Shown here: in pieces, positions 8,001 through 17,670 of the stretch
How positions within the stretch are numbered: position 1 is the stretch's first letter
Layout of the letters: each line of letters opens with the position of its first letter
Source: a virus
DNA length: 64,000 bases
Strand: one strand, 5' to 3'
IMG/VR virus record: IMGVR_UViG_2162886007_000016
Span: 50,311-114,310 of that record
Made by a program: the position numbers and the translations under genes
Notes under the pieces: generated by a model
Database searches by the model: none
What the model was told of the DNA's origin: nothing
What the model saw: the letters and a program-made list of their open reading frames with translations, nothing else

Positions 8001-8864
8001 ATGTCCACCATGTCCGCACATAAACACGCCCGCAACAATGTCACCGCAGCAATTCGCACTGTCCGCAAAGGCGGCCCTGAACTCAACCTGCGTCGCGCTA
8101 CTGCCTGCGCTGGTAACAAGTTCGCTCGCATCACCGGCACCATCCTGGCTACTGCCAGTGCTACCGATATCGCAGCCGCCGTGCGCAAGCTGAACGGCAA
8201 GCTGTCCCCAATCGAAGGTACCTTCGTCACCGTCGCGTCTGACGGCACCACCAAGACCATCGAAGGTGTTGTTGGTTTGCTGCAAGAGCGCATCGTGCTC
8301 TCCGACGAAAACCGTGACCAGTTCGAGTCCATCGCATCCAACATGTACCTCGATTCCGAGGAGCGTCTCTGGAGCGCGAAGAAGACCGACGCTGGCGAAA
8401 TCCTGATCAAGTCGCACGCCGGCGATGATCTGGAAGTCATGAAGGGTCTGATGCAGTGCGTCGCCTCGTCCACCACCTGGGAACGTGAAACTTCCGTGGC
8501 GACTGCCAACCTCGGCACCGCGCGTAACGAAGTCGAAGGCGGTGACCTGATCACCTACGTCAACCACGACGGCCGCGTCACCATGGGCTTCGCTCTGGCC
8601 TCTGTGTACGAGACCGAAGAATCGACTGCCAGCGTGCTGCTGGTTGTTGACCGTGAAAACGACATGGAGCAGATCGACCGCAACTTGGTCGTTGCCTGCG
8701 TCAAAGCTGCCGATATCGAAGCCGACGAGACTGCCGAGTTCGAGGCCGTGGCTGCTGGTAGCCTGAGCATCGAGCGCATCCGCGAATACTACCGCAAGAT
8801 GTTCATTCGCCGTCCGGAATACTTCGAGAAGTTCTGGGCTCGCTTCACCAGCCACGTTCGTTAA
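8001..8864 (+). CDS. Unknown protein at the end of the endolysin operon
   Basis: A 287-residue protein, acidic in its C-terminal half, that I do not recognise. The N terminus is basic (residues 1-35), then a mixed alpha/beta segment follows, ending in a Tyr/Phe/Arg-rich helix near residues 260-287. GGAGA precedes the ATG by 7 bases, the same leader (GGAGACAGCCA) as the endolysin gene. A strong terminator follows, so it is the last gene of the 3327-8864 transcript. A virion role is inferred only from neighbours. Confidence 0.6.
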   Translation: MSTMSAHKHARNNVTAAIRTVRKGGPELNLRRATACAGNKFARITGTILATASATDIAAAVRKLNGKLSPIEGTFVTVASDGTTKTIEGVVGLLQERIVLSDENRDQFESIASNMYLDSEERLWSAKKTDAGEILIKSHAGDDLEVMKGLMQCVASSTTWERETSVATANLGTARNEVEGGDLITYVNHDGRVTMGFALASVYETEESTASVLLVVDRENDMEQIDRNLVVACVKAADIEADETAEFEAVAAGSLSIERIREYYRKMFIRRPEYFEKFWARFTSHVR

Positions 8865-8886
8865 TCAGTGGCTTCCTAGCGGTCAA

Positions 8887-8912
8887 GGGGAGCCTCCGGG
8901 TTCCCCTTTTTT
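8887..8912 (+). terminator. Rho-independent terminator
   Basis: GGGGAGCC pairs with GGGTTCCCC (one G-T wobble) and is followed by TTTTTT. It ends the 3327-8864 operon. The next gene starts only 6 bases downstream, so its transcript must begin within or read through this element. Confidence 0.85.
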
Positions 8913-8917
8913 AGGTC

Positions 8918-9778
8918 ATGCGTATGCCAAAAAGATCGAAAGACTCTAAATTTGACGTCTCTGGCGACGTGGACGAACGTGGACGCTTTGTAAATCGCGA
9001 CGTTCCAGACGATGCTCGACGTGGCGCCAAGACGGGTAAGAAGAAACGCACCTCGGCTGATGCCAAGAAGGAGCGCGTAGCCAAGCTCGTTGCGGATGTC
9101 GAAGAAGCTCCGAAGAAGAAACGTTCGCACAAGAAGAAAAAGCCTGAGGATGACCTTGACCTCGCCATTGCGGAGAAGCCAAAGCGTTCTCACAAGAAGA
9201 AAAAGGCAGACGGTGAAGCTGTTCCCAAGGAGCCCAAGAAGAAACGGGTACGGGAGAAGAAAATCCGCGCTGTCGATGGCGACGCAACCATGCGCCAAGT
9301 CACCAAGATGGTGAAGCGCAAGGAGAAGCTGGACAAAGAATTCGCAATGGTTCCACTCGACAAGAACACGGATGAGTTTGACTCGCAGTACCGTGAAATG
9401 TTCGAGAACCTGCAGACCATCATCGGCCTCTTTGAGGACAAGATGCTGGACAACCCTAACGGTCGGGACGTGTACGCACTCAGCACGCTGTACTCGCAGA
9501 TGCGAGAGGTGATTGCGGACATCCGTAGTGCGAAAGACGTGAGCCAGCAGATTCTGGAACTGGAGAACCGTGCATACGGCTCCTTCCTGACACTCGTCGG
9601 CCAATCGTTCGTTCACCTGTTCTACCAGATGCACACCAACATCAAGGCCACAGTTAAGAGCCGTGACCAGCAGGAGCAGTTGATCGCCAGCCTCAAAGGA
9701 CTCTGTAAAGACGAGTCAGACAAGATTCAATTGGGCTACCAAGCCATGCTTGAGCGTGTACGGACGGTACTCACATGA
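8918..9778 (+). CDS. Lys-rich N-terminal tail protein, unknown function
   Basis: A 286-residue protein. Residues 1-125 are highly charged and contain repeated basic clusters such as KKRSHKKKK (twice) and KKKRVREKK separated by acidic linkers. Residues 125-286 are helical with amphipathic character. The basic part could bind nucleic acid or act as a flexible packaged tail; the helical part could mediate assembly. The ATG at 8918 immediately follows a terminator and has only a weak Shine-Dalgarno; ATG 8924 is an alternative. The stop overlaps the HNH gene (ATGA), so expression is coupled. Confidence 0.6.
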   Translation: MRMPKRSKDSKFDVSGDVDERGRFVNRDVPDDARRGAKTGKKKRTSADAKKERVAKLVADVEEAPKKKRSHKKKKPEDDLDLAIAEKPKRSHKKKKADGEAVPKEPKKKRVREKKIRAVDGDATMRQVTKMVKRKEKLDKEFAMVPLDKNTDEFDSQYREMFENLQTIIGLFEDKMLDNPNGRDVYALSTLYSQMREVIADIRSAKDVSQQILELENRAYGSFLTLVGQSFVHLFYQMHTNIKATVKSRDQQEQLIASLKGLCKDESDKIQLGYQAMLERVRTVLT

Positions 9779-10149
9779 AGCGGCCTAAGGTCCACAAATC
9801 GAAAGCGCGTATCACCTCGGGGCCGAAGAAAGCCAGCACCGTGGCGAAGATACGTCGCACCAAGGAGCAGTCATATGGTGATCGTTGGACCTGGGCCGCT
9901 ATCTGCGCAGAAGTGAAACGGCGTGCCGGACACAAGTGCCAGAAGTGCAGTCGGCCTGAGTCCGAGTACGGGTTGCAGGTTGACCACATCATCGAGGTGT
10001 CGAAAGGCGGTCAGACTGCCTTCTACAACTTGAGAGCCTTGTGTCCGTACTGCCATGCTGCACGTCCAAGCCACAAAGCTGCCAAGAACCTCATCCTCCA
10101 TGAAGCTAAAAATCGTGAAAGACGTCGAGTTTCCAAAGGACGTAACTGA
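9775..10149 (+). CDS. HNH endonuclease
   Basis: A 124-residue protein with a complete HNH fold signature: zinc ligands C55/C58 and C90/C93, the D70-H71 pair in VDHII, N85 in YNLRALC and H94. The N-terminal 45 residues are basic. HNH enzymes of this size serve as homing endonucleases or as packaging-associated nickases beside terminase. Here it is an in-line operon gene (ATGA with the gene before, overlap with the gene after) with no sign of an intron or of insertion, so a phage function in DNA processing is more likely than a selfish element. That last point is inference. Confidence 0.8.
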   Translation: MKRPKVHKSKARITSGPKKASTVAKIRRTKEQSYGDRWTWAAICAEVKRRAGHKCQKCSRPESEYGLQVDHIIEVSKGGQTAFYNLRALCPYCHAARPSHKAAKNLILHEAKNRERRRVSKGRN

Positions 10150-10783
10150 GGATTATCGTCCTGTTTGGGACGCATTCTTGAACATGAAGGCAGTCTCCCA
10201 ACTTCGAGTGTACTCTAACTCGGACAAGGCTGTTCCAGAGTGCTTCCGAATCCTCATCAACCAGGCAGGTGCACGAACACGGCTCGCGAACAAGGTCACC
10301 GACTTCGTGGACGTGCGTAAGCCATCGGGTTTGTTGCGTGGCTTCCTGCGTAAGACCAACATTCTTGACCACATGCGCGTGCGCTCCCATCAGCAGTCTA
10401 TCTTGCTGTCGGAAGCTGCAAGCATCTGCGCCGCCTTTGAACCCACGTTTGTGGGTACAGTCGTTTTACGGCCGCAGCGTTTCGACCTGAAGTACCTAAT
10501 TCAGCGTACCCAAGGTTTGCTGTACAAGGACATGCCCATTCAACTGATGGCTACCATGCCCAACGGTGACAAGCGCAAGTTTCCAAACCTGAAGACGATG
10601 CGGGAGCGTGACTTCTTCATTGCCTTCGAGTCGCCGGACCTGCGTGTGCTCATGGCACGCACCGAGAAAGACCTGATCATCAAGTATGAAGCGAAGTTTG
10701 GTGTCATTGTGCCTCTTTACCAACGCCTAGACGTTGCTCTAAAAGGACTTTGGCGAAAATCAATGATGGGAGTTTTCGCATGA
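10100..10783 (+). CDS. Unknown protein overlapping the HNH gene
   Basis: A 227-residue basic protein without a recognised domain. The reading frame is open from 10055, but the ATG at 10100 gives the more natural N terminus (MKLKIVKDVEF), overlapping the HNH gene by 50 bases; ATG 10184 would avoid the overlap. None of these has a strong Shine-Dalgarno, so the start is uncertain. The segment around residues 85-115 is rich in Arg/His and the C terminus carries another basic helix. Its stop overlaps the next start (ATGA at 10780). Confidence 0.55.
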   Translation: MKLKIVKDVEFPKDVTEDYRPVWDAFLNMKAVSQLRVYSNSDKAVPECFRILINQAGARTRLANKVTDFVDVRKPSGLLRGFLRKTNILDHMRVRSHQQSILLSEAASICAAFEPTFVGTVVLRPQRFDLKYLIQRTQGLLYKDMPIQLMATMPNGDKRKFPNLKTMRERDFFIAFESPDLRVLMARTEKDLIIKYEAKFGVIVPLYQRLDVALKGLWRKSMMGVFA

Positions 10784-11166
10784 GCGAAGCACTTGATAAA
10801 GTCCAGAAAGCTCTGACGGACTTGGCGGCCGACGCCAAGAGCGCAGACGCAATCAAGATCGTGGACACGCTGAGCAAGGCTCTGGCTACGGCGCAGCAAG
10901 ACCTGCTGTACGAGCGCATGCCTTCCGAGGACAATCTGCCGAGCGATGGTGAAGTCACCGCGTTCAAAAAGCAGGTGTACGACCAGCTGCACAAGGAGCG
11001 GGTCACCGACCTGTTCATCGCCTACGACAGCAAATACTTCGCGAAGTTGAAGCCGATCACTCGGCTGTCCATCGTGCAGGTGCTGATCGTGATTGCAGGC
11101 GAGCAGACGCAGCCAGTGATTCCGTACTGGCAAGCCATCCTCGACTCCCGTGGGCATAAAGCGTGA
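10780..11166 (+). CDS. Small helical protein of unknown function
   Basis: A 128-residue, largely alpha-helical, acidic protein. The start is fixed by an ATGA overlap with the previous gene and by GGGAG at 10768-10772. No motif is recognised. Its stop lies 7 bases before the start of the giant helicase gene, so it could be a partner or assembly factor for that protein. That is only a suggestion from position. Confidence 0.6.
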   Translation: MSEALDKVQKALTDLAADAKSADAIKIVDTLSKALATAQQDLLYERMPSEDNLPSDGEVTAFKKQVYDQLHKERVTDLFIAYDSKYFAKLKPITRLSIVQVLIVIAGEQTQPVIPYWQAILDSRGHKA

Positions 11167-11173
11167 GGTTATC

Positions 11174-14100
11174 ATGGGTTCCACATTTGAATTGAACCGC
11201 ATTTCTGCGGCGATTGACCTCGCGAATGCCCAGCAGGCCGAAGCGAGAGAAGGTGAGTTCCGTAGTGAACTGGCCGAGATGTACAAGGTGCTGGCGTCAA
11301 CCCAAGATTCCGACTTTGAAGCGAACATGGTGTCGCTTTCCAACGTCGGTTCCACGCAGCTTATCAAGTCGCTGCAACCAGTCAGCCTCGAACCGAAGCT
11401 GTACTCGGCCTTCAACGCATTCTTCTTTCGGAAGAGCCGCGCGTCTATCCTGGAGTTGTTCAAAGAACTCTCCGAGGTCACCAACAGCCTGAACGTCCTG
11501 TTCACGTTCATGCGTCGCCTGCTGGAGAATGGCCGCACGCTGTTCGCCATGGAAAGCAACAAGCCTCAGTGGACTGCACGCATTCAGGAAATGGCGGCTG
11601 ACGCTATCCGCTTCCGTGAAATCCTGCAGACCGAAGCTGACGGCTCCAGCCCGCTGACCGCGTCGATGTACTCGCTCATTGGCGCGATGATGGCTGGCAA
11701 CAAGCACTCGGTGACTCCTTCGACCACGTATGCTGGCGGTGTGGACGTCAACCTGCTGCGCTCGACGCACGACTCCATCCTGATGTGCTCGGACCTGGGC
11801 TATGGCGACTACCTGGAATCGAACCGTACCCAGATGGGTTACGACTCGAACAAGCTCCAGTCGTACAGCACCAACACCTCGCTGGCAGTCATCAAGGCCG
11901 CGCGTGGTATCTTGGCTACCCTGTTCGGCGCCAGTGCAGAGTACGCATCGTTCGAGCCGCAGCGCGTCAACCTGCCGCTGTACTTCGACTTCACCGAACT
12001 CCAGTCCATCCTTGAGAAGGAACTGGGTGTTGATCTGGGTGTCAACTTCTTCGACAACATCACCTTCGGTAGCGATGGCAAGACCTTCGCCGAGCGCTTC
12101 TGCCGCCTGACTCTGGTGTTGCACGCGGAGAGCATGGCTGGTGAAGCACTGTCGAAAGAGTACAGCGACCTGCTGGCAACCAACCCGCCAGAAGAGTTGC
12201 TCAACTCGGAGACCCTGCTCAAGAAGCGTGTGCAGGACAACGTCACCGAAGAGGCGTCGCTGCTCAACCGTAAGGTGGGTTCGACTATCACCTTCACCTT
12301 CGACAAGCCGACTGCCGCTTTCATCACGCAGACCGAGAAGTCGGAGCAACTCAACTACACCACCTTCGACAACTGGTTCAGCATCTGGGCTTCCCAGTAC
12401 CTGCGCAAGAAGGGCACGTCTGCCAAGAACGCCCTGACCGACGGCCGGATGAAGATTCGCAACATCCCGCGCTACGTCCTGCCTGTGTCGAAGATGGCTG
12501 CTGTCACCGACGCTCGTAAGGCCAGCGGTATGTCCGTTGAGTCGACCCGTGCGAACGAAGACGGCCTGTACGTTGCACCTGATGGTACCCTGGCCTACCT
12601 GCCGACTGCTGCTGATCGCTCCAAGGTCACTGGCATCCAGGAGTTCGAGCGCCTGGGTAACGAAGTGGGCAAGATCGCTGCGCAGTACGGCATCAGCTCC
12701 AGCCTGTTCAGCGAACCGTACGACAAGCTGGCGCGTTACGGTATCCCGTACAACGTCTATCAGGAAGTGCAGGAGAACTGGAAGAAGCTGATCGGCTTTG
12801 AAGACAGCCTGCTAAGCTACGACTGGGACTACGGTCTCCGTGTGTACGCTTCTGGTCGTCCGGGCATCGTGCGTTGCCGTCAGCAGATCGGTGCAGTGAA
12901 GCCTGATGCGTTGACCATCGCTGACTACCTCGGCTACAACATGGCCAAGGAAGGCGAAGCGCCGATGCAGAAGTCGTTCGCCGACGCATTGGCTCTCATG
13001 ACCCACGCCGATCCGCTGGGTATGGAAAACCCTCCGAGCTTTTACTACGGTAGCTCGGGTGAACCAGGCCGTTTCATCAAGGACAGCCTGTTCCACGACA
13101 TTTTCCTGACGTACTTCTTCCACGCGTACAAGAACGAAGTGCCTGGCCTGCAGGAACTGATTACCAGAGCGTTCAACGACCTGGGCATTCAGAAGCTCGA
13201 CGAGGAAACCCCACGCCGCCAAGACCGTATCTACAAAGGTCTGCTGAGCGAGACGGGTGAAATCAAGGGCGCTGGCCGCAATCAGGACAAGGATATCGAG
13301 CTCCTCCAAGAGCTGATTTCTCGTACCACCGACGCGTGTAGTGGCAAGTCTGGTTCGTGGGTATACAACGACGTGCGTGAGAGCGGTGGTGCCGACATGG
13401 ACTACTTCACCACGAACGAGCAGATCGCGGATCACGAAGACTACTTCGTTCCAGATCGTAGCCCCGCGCATCACTTCGCTCGCCTGTTCAACTTCATCGG
13501 CGGTAACGTCCTCAAGCAGATCCTGGACGGCATCAACTCGCTGACCGTTGAGCAACTCACCTCTGGTGAGAAGTCGATGGTGACCGAAGAGAACATTGCC
13601 GAGGAAGGTCAGACTCCGAAGATGGTCAAGCGCACTGCGCTACGTCCTAACTCGGGCACCATCCTCGACAAGGTCAAGCCGATTGCGATTGTCTTCGGCA
13701 AGTACGCGCAGAACTACGAGGCCATCGAGGCAGAAGCCGAAGAAGGCATCAAGTCGATTGAGCGCGACACTAGCGTCGGTGTGGAAGACATTCACTTCGC
13801 TGGCTCGACCGAAAAGTTCTCCGTGTTCCCACACCAGCTGGACACTCACCGCTTCCTGCGTAAGAAAGAGCCGCCGAAGTTTGCTGTGCTCGACATTGCG
13901 CCCGGTGGCGGTAAGACCTCGATTGGTTTGGGCGACATGGCCTGTATCATCAAGGACCTGCAGTCCATCAACAAGAAGGTCAAGCCACTGGTGCTCTGCC
14001 CAGACGGTCTGATCCTCAACTGGTGTGACGACATGCGCCAGTTCGCTGGTGACACGTGGAACATGATCCCGATCAACGGTGCGATCTTCAACCGTTGGGG

Positions 14101-17100
14101 TGCTGACCGCCTGCAGGAAATCATCGCGACTGCGCCACCGAACACCATCTGCGTTGCAGGCTTCAACTTCCTGCGCAACAACAAGATGTCGGTGGTTATC
14201 GGTAACGCCGTGATCGACGTTGGTACCAACCTGGAGTTCATCAAGGCCTTCAAGTTCAACTACGTCATCATCGACGAAAGCCACAAGCTGAAAGGGCAGA
14301 AGACTGCGAAGCACAAGGTCGTCAAGCAGTTGACCACAGCTTCGTTCATCGACTACCTGCGTATCGCCACCGGTACCCTGATTGCTGACCGTGTCACTGA
14401 CATTGAAGGCCAGGTAGCGCTGTACTCGCCGCACATCTTCCGTAAAGGTGAGCTGGCTGGCTCGAACTTGGCCGAGGCCTTGGAAGAGACACTGACGCTG
14501 GGTGACGATGCTGTCCAGCTGTGGAAGGTGAACACGCCGCAGCGCGCACGGCAACGTCTGTCGCGCTACGCCGCAGTTGTCACCAAGAAGAAGAAAGAGT
14601 GGGCCTTCATGTTGCCTTCTCCGATCGAAGAGTTCCACGCTGTCAAGTTCCATGTGGACACCGATCCAGCTGACGAGCAACGTAAAGGCGAACTGCATCG
14701 CCAACTCTATGACCTTGTTGTTGACGAGTCCGTGGAGGAACTGCAAAAACTCGTGGCCGCCGCCAAGAAGCGTACTCGTTCGGCGGATGAAGACGAAGAT
14801 GACGATGACGACGGCGACGACGGTGAATCGTCCGAAGACGGCGAACGCTCGCAGGACATGGAGCTGGGCGACGAAGACGAACTCGGCATGCTGGACTCCG
14901 AGCTGGTCAAGGCGTACCTGCAACGTATCGAGCGGCTGATTATTGCGCCCGAGCAAGACCCTGCGTTCCCCAAAATCTTCGGTGCGTACGGCATCAAGAA
15001 GTACACCTCGCGTAAGGCGAACGTGATCGCTGGCATCGTCAAAGATCACTTCAATCCGCCTGAGTGGGACCCGGGTGTTATCTACACCGAGTACCAACTC
15101 GTTGCGCGTAAGGGTGACCTGTACCTGGCTCGTAAGCAGGATCAGTCGTCGTACCGTCGTGCGTTGCTGCCTCGCGACACCATGGGCAAACGCCCAGAGG
15201 ACAACAACGATATCTGGAAGAAGGAGCCGCCGGGTAAGGTCATCATCTTCTGCCGCTACACCAACTCGGTGAATGCTGTATACGACGCGCTGCCTGAGAA
15301 GTACAAGGCAATGGCTGTCAAGTTCACGGGTAAGGAAGTGGACAAGTGGGGCAACCTGAACGCCTTCAAGTCTGACCCGAAGGTGAAGATTCTCATTGCG
15401 AACGAAATGGGCATGTCCGAAGGCCACAACCTTCAGATCGCATCGCGCCTGATTCGTGTTGAATCGCCGTGGGGTCCAGGTGAACTCGACCAGTCTGCAT
15501 CGCGTATCTTCCGTCCTGATCCTAAGGGCGCTGCTGAAGGTGAGATTTACCGTGAAGTCGTGTTCCTCGACTGGGTGCTCGCTGACAACACCATGGAAGT
15601 ACCGAAGCAGGCACGTCTGATCGCCAAGGTCTTCAACAAGACCCGCTTCGACGAGGCCGAGAACCCGCTGTACAACGACGTGCTTGGTAAGAACGCGCTG
15701 CCTGAGGTGAGTCTGTCGATCACCAACGTGCTGCAGGAACGTCCTTCCTTGCATGACTTCCAGAAGTACGTGAACAGCTACGCGCAACTCAACGGCATCA
15801 TGCGTGCCGAGTTCCACGAAATGCGCGTGACTCAACCTGCTGAAATGCTGCCTGTTCCTCAGACTCCGGTCATCGAGGGCAGTGCGCAGATCAAGACCCC
15901 GTTCGTGTCCGCACAAAACATCAAGGACCCGAATGGCTGGAAACCGCTGCCGCTGTCGAAGCTGCTGCGCGATCCAGAAGGCCAACCGTACGTTGAGAAC
16001 CCACAGTCGCTCGTCGGTCAGCCGATGATTACTGACATGGGCAACGGCATGGTTGTCTCGGTCAAGGTCCGCTACGTCGGCACTGCGAAAGAAGGCGTGG
16101 TCAACAAGGATCGCCCGATCTCCAGCCTGCAGATCAAGCTCAAGGAAACCGGCGAGCTGGTTACCTTCAACGATATGGGTATTGTCTACGCACCGACTGT
16201 CATCAGCAAGAAGGCAATCGAGCAAAACTTCGCGGTGAGCCTGGCTTATCGTAAAGCGGACATTGCCCGTGCAGAGCGTGCAGCGAAGGATCAGGAACTC
16301 CTGGACCAGAAGGAAGCTGCGAAAGAGGCACGTCGCAACAAGCGTGAGACGCGCCAAGCCAACGTTCGCGTGCGCTCCATTGACGCTGGCGAGAAACGTT
16401 CGCGCAACATCAAGGAAGGCAAGCCTGTCAATCAGGGTGTGAAGTATGACCCTGGCATGAAGATTCCTACGACCGTACGTCGTGAGGATGAGGAGACGGA
16501 AGATACTCCGTTGAAGTTGGCCCCGGCATATTACCACGGCTTCCTGACGCTTGAGACTGACGACTTGGATTACACCAAGGCGTTGAAGAAGTTCAAGTTC
16601 AAGGAAATCGGCGAGTATGCGTTCATCACCGTGAAGCGTCGTGATCAGGCGAACAAGGTGATGGACTACATCGAGGACAACTTCCACCTGAGCGATCAGA
16701 CGATCGACCGACTGGATGCGTTCTTCAAAACGTTCGCTCAAGGTCGCCGTGGTCTGTATCAGATGGAGCTGGCTTCGCAGCATGAGCTGCCGCACTTCTT
16801 CGCCACGCGCAAGCAGATGGTGAAGGATCGCAAAGAAGTCCGCATCTATCCGTTCTTCATGGAAGACAAGGTGATGCTGGTGGTCGACGTTGCTACTTCG
16901 CCGATCATCAAGAAGCACATTGGTAAAGCAATCGAAGGTGCAGCGACCAAATGGCAGTTGTCTCCGGGCGCACTGATGTACTTCCCTGCCAACAAGGCTG
17001 ACTTGAATGCCAAGGTCAAGGAGCTGAAAGCGGCGGGAATCAACATTGCCGAGCCTGACGTGCTCAAGGCAGAGATTGCGGAAATCAAGTTCCGCGCTGC

Positions 17101-17116
17101 CAAGAAACGCAACTAA
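11174..17116 (+). CDS. Giant SNF2-like SF2 helicase (1980 aa)
   Basis: The protein has an N-terminal region of about 870 residues without recognised motifs, then an SF2 ATPase core: Walker A APGGGKT with K914, DESH box with D1034, a helicase C motif IV-like segment near residue 1357 (IIFCRYTNS), and motif VI QSASRIFRP at 1440-1447. An acidic insert of Asp/Glu runs between about residues 1200 and 1235, within the core, as in many SNF2 proteins. The last 500 residues are basic and unrecognised. SNF2-type motors translocate on duplex DNA. At this size it resembles virion-packaged or anti-restriction helicases of large phages; I see no methyltransferase motif to make it a DarB-type fusion. The ATG at 11174 follows GAGGT; an upstream GTG at 11150 is less likely. 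Confidence 0.8.
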   Translation: MGSTFELNRISAAIDLANAQQAEAREGEFRSELAEMYKVLASTQDSDFEANMVSLSNVGSTQLIKSLQPVSLEPKLYSAFNAFFFRKSRASILELFKELSEVTNSLNVLFTFMRRLLENGRTLFAMESNKPQWTARIQEMAADAIRFREILQTEADGSSPLTASMYSLIGAMMAGNKHSVTPSTTYAGGVDVNLLRSTHDSILMCSDLGYGDYLESNRTQMGYDSNKLQSYSTNTSLAVIKAARGILATLFGASAEYASFEPQRVNLPLYFDFTELQSILEKELGVDLGVNFFDNITFGSDGKTFAERFCRLTLVLHAESMAGEALSKEYSDLLATNPPEELLNSETLLKKRVQDNVTEEASLLNRKVGSTITFTFDKPTAAFITQTEKSEQLNYTTFDNWFSIWASQYLRKKGTSAKNALTDGRMKIRNIPRYVLPVSKMAAVTDARKASGMSVESTRANEDGLYVAPDGTLAYLPTAADRSKVTGIQEFERLGNEVGKIAAQYGISSSLFSEPYDKLARYGIPYNVYQEVQENWKKLIGFEDSLLSYDWDYGLRVYASGRPGIVRCRQQIGAVKPDALTIADYLGYNMAKEGEAPMQKSFADALALMTHADPLGMENPPSFYYGSSGEPGRFIKDSLFHDIFLTYFFHAYKNEVPGLQELITRAFNDLGIQKLDEETPRRQDRIYKGLLSETGEIKGAGRNQDKDIELLQELISRTTDACSGKSGSWVYNDVRESGGADMDYFTTNEQIADHEDYFVPDRSPAHHFARLFNFIGGNVLKQILDGINSLTVEQLTSGEKSMVTEENIAEEGQTPKMVKRTALRPNSGTILDKVKPIAIVFGKYAQNYEAIEAEAEEGIKSIERDTSVGVEDIHFAGSTEKFSVFPHQLDTHRFLRKKEPPKFAVLDIAPGGGKTSIGLGDMACIIKDLQSINKKVKPLVLCPDGLILNWCDDMRQFAGDTWNMIPINGAIFNRWGADRLQEIIATAPPNTICVAGFNFLRNNKMSVVIGNAVIDVGTNLEFIKAFKFNYVIIDESHKLKGQKTAKHKVVKQLTTASFIDYLRIATGTLIADRVTDIEGQVALYSPHIFRKGELAGSNLAEALEETLTLGDDAVQLWKVNTPQRARQRLSRYAAVVTKKKKEWAFMLPSPIEEFHAVKFHVDTDPADEQRKGELHRQLYDLVVDESVEELQKLVAAAKKRTRSADEDEDDDDDGDDGESSEDGERSQDMELGDEDELGMLDSELVKAYLQRIERLIIAPEQDPAFPKIFGAYGIKKYTSRKANVIAGIVKDHFNPPEWDPGVIYTEYQLVARKGDLYLARKQDQSSYRRALLPRDTMGKRPEDNNDIWKKEPPGKVIIFCRYTNSVNAVYDALPEKYKAMAVKFTGKEVDKWGNLNAFKSDPKVKILIANEMGMSEGHNLQIASRLIRVESPWGPGELDQSASRIFRPDPKGAAEGEIYREVVFLDWVLADNTMEVPKQARLIAKVFNKTRFDEAENPLYNDVLGKNALPEVSLSITNVLQERPSLHDFQKYVNSYAQLNGIMRAEFHEMRVTQPAEMLPVPQTPVIEGSAQIKTPFVSAQNIKDPNGWKPLPLSKLLRDPEGQPYVENPQSLVGQPMITDMGNGMVVSVKVRYVGTAKEGVVNKDRPISSLQIKLKETGELVTFNDMGIVYAPTVISKKAIEQNFAVSLAYRKADIARAERAAKDQELLDQKEAAKEARRNKRETRQANVRVRSIDAGEKRSRNIKEGKPVNQGVKYDPGMKIPTTVRREDEETEDTPLKLAPAYYHGFLTLETDDLDYTKALKKFKFKEIGEYAFITVKRRDQANKVMDYIEDNFHLSDQTIDRLDAFFKTFAQGRRGLYQMELASQHELPHFFATRKQMVKDRKEVRIYPFFMEDKVMLVVDVATSPIIKKHIGKAIEGAATKWQLSPGALMYFPANKADLNAKVKELKAAGINIAEPDVLKAEIAEIKFRAAKKRN

Positions 17117-17124
17117 CTGAGGAT

Positions 17125-17140
17125 GGGGACTTCGGTCCCC
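17125..17140 (+). terminator. UUCG-capped hairpin after the helicase gene
   Basis: GGGGAC-TTCG-GTCCCC is a perfect hairpin with a stable tetraloop, just after the helicase stop. It lacks a clean T-tract (TGATTCTT follows), so it may be a weak terminator or an RNA-stabilising or processing element. Confidence 0.45.
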
Positions 17141-17160
17141 TGATTCTTGAGGAGAGTGCA

Positions 17161-17670
17161 ATGCAAATCACCAAAGAGAAGATGATGGCGCAGCAGTTGG
17201 TGCTTTTCCATCTCGGCTACTACAAGGGTAACATCGACGGCATCTGGAGCGCCGCCACCATCCAAGCCAAGAAAGACTTCGAGGCCGATGTGTCGTTCCT
17301 GCCTGCGTACCCGAACGGCGGCCTGCCTTTCGGTGAGCGCGACAAGTTGCCGAAGAACTGGGTCTACCAGGCCAAGGGTTTGATCGGCCATCGCTCGCTC
17401 GACGCTGAGAAGGCGAAAGAAATCATGGCAGACCACACCAAGCGCATCGAAGCCTCGCAAGCCCGTGCGCAGGCAGAAGTTGCCAAGACCGCTGGCCAAG
17501 TCCAAACGCCGCAGCCTACTGCCGACGTGAACGACAAGACCACGGTCAAGGAAGAGCGCCTTGTCACCGACAGCCCACAGCGCGAAGACACTGTGCAGTC
17601 GAAGACAGCGCGTGCCCAGGTCCTCGAAACCAACGAGGGTAACCACGACAAGAACAAAAGGAACGGCTAA
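17161..17670 (+). CDS. Peptidoglycan-binding domain protein
   Basis: A 169-residue protein. Residues 10-45 fit the PG_binding_1 pattern, with LGYYKGNIDGIWSAAT followed by a helix ending in FE, as in the three-helix cell-wall-binding domains of hydrolases. The remaining 100 residues are charged, low in complexity and probably disordered or coiled, with no catalytic domain. It may anchor a virion part to the cell wall or assist the M15 endolysin in trans. GAGGAG precedes the ATG at a good distance, and the next gene begins right after the stop. Confidence 0.7.
   Translation: MQITKEKMMAQQLVLFHLGYYKGNIDGIWSAATIQAKKDFEADVSFLPAYPNGGLPFGERDKLPKNWVYQAKGLIGHRSLDAEKAKEIMADHTKRIEASQARAQAEVAKTAGQVQTPQPTADVNDKTTVKEERLVTDSPQREDTVQSKTARAQVLETNEGNHDKNKRNG

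Noticed and set aside
9775-10149. HNH gene as a homing endonuclease within an intron or intein
   Set aside because: It is in frame-coupled operon order with ATGA overlap, and neighbouring genes show no splitting or intron boundaries.
13030-13060. NPPS sequence in the giant helicase as a possible adenine methyltransferase motif
   Set aside because: The fourth residue is wrong for N-P-P-F/Y/W and no SAM-binding glycine loop was seen nearby, so a DarB-like methyltransferase is not supported.
13640-17161. Very long minus-strand open frame opposite the giant helicase (also others opposite most plus-strand genes)
   Set aside because: Long antisense frames arise from the codon bias of the real gene. 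They lack ribosome binding sites and domain motifs, and the plus-strand helicase motifs are unambiguous.
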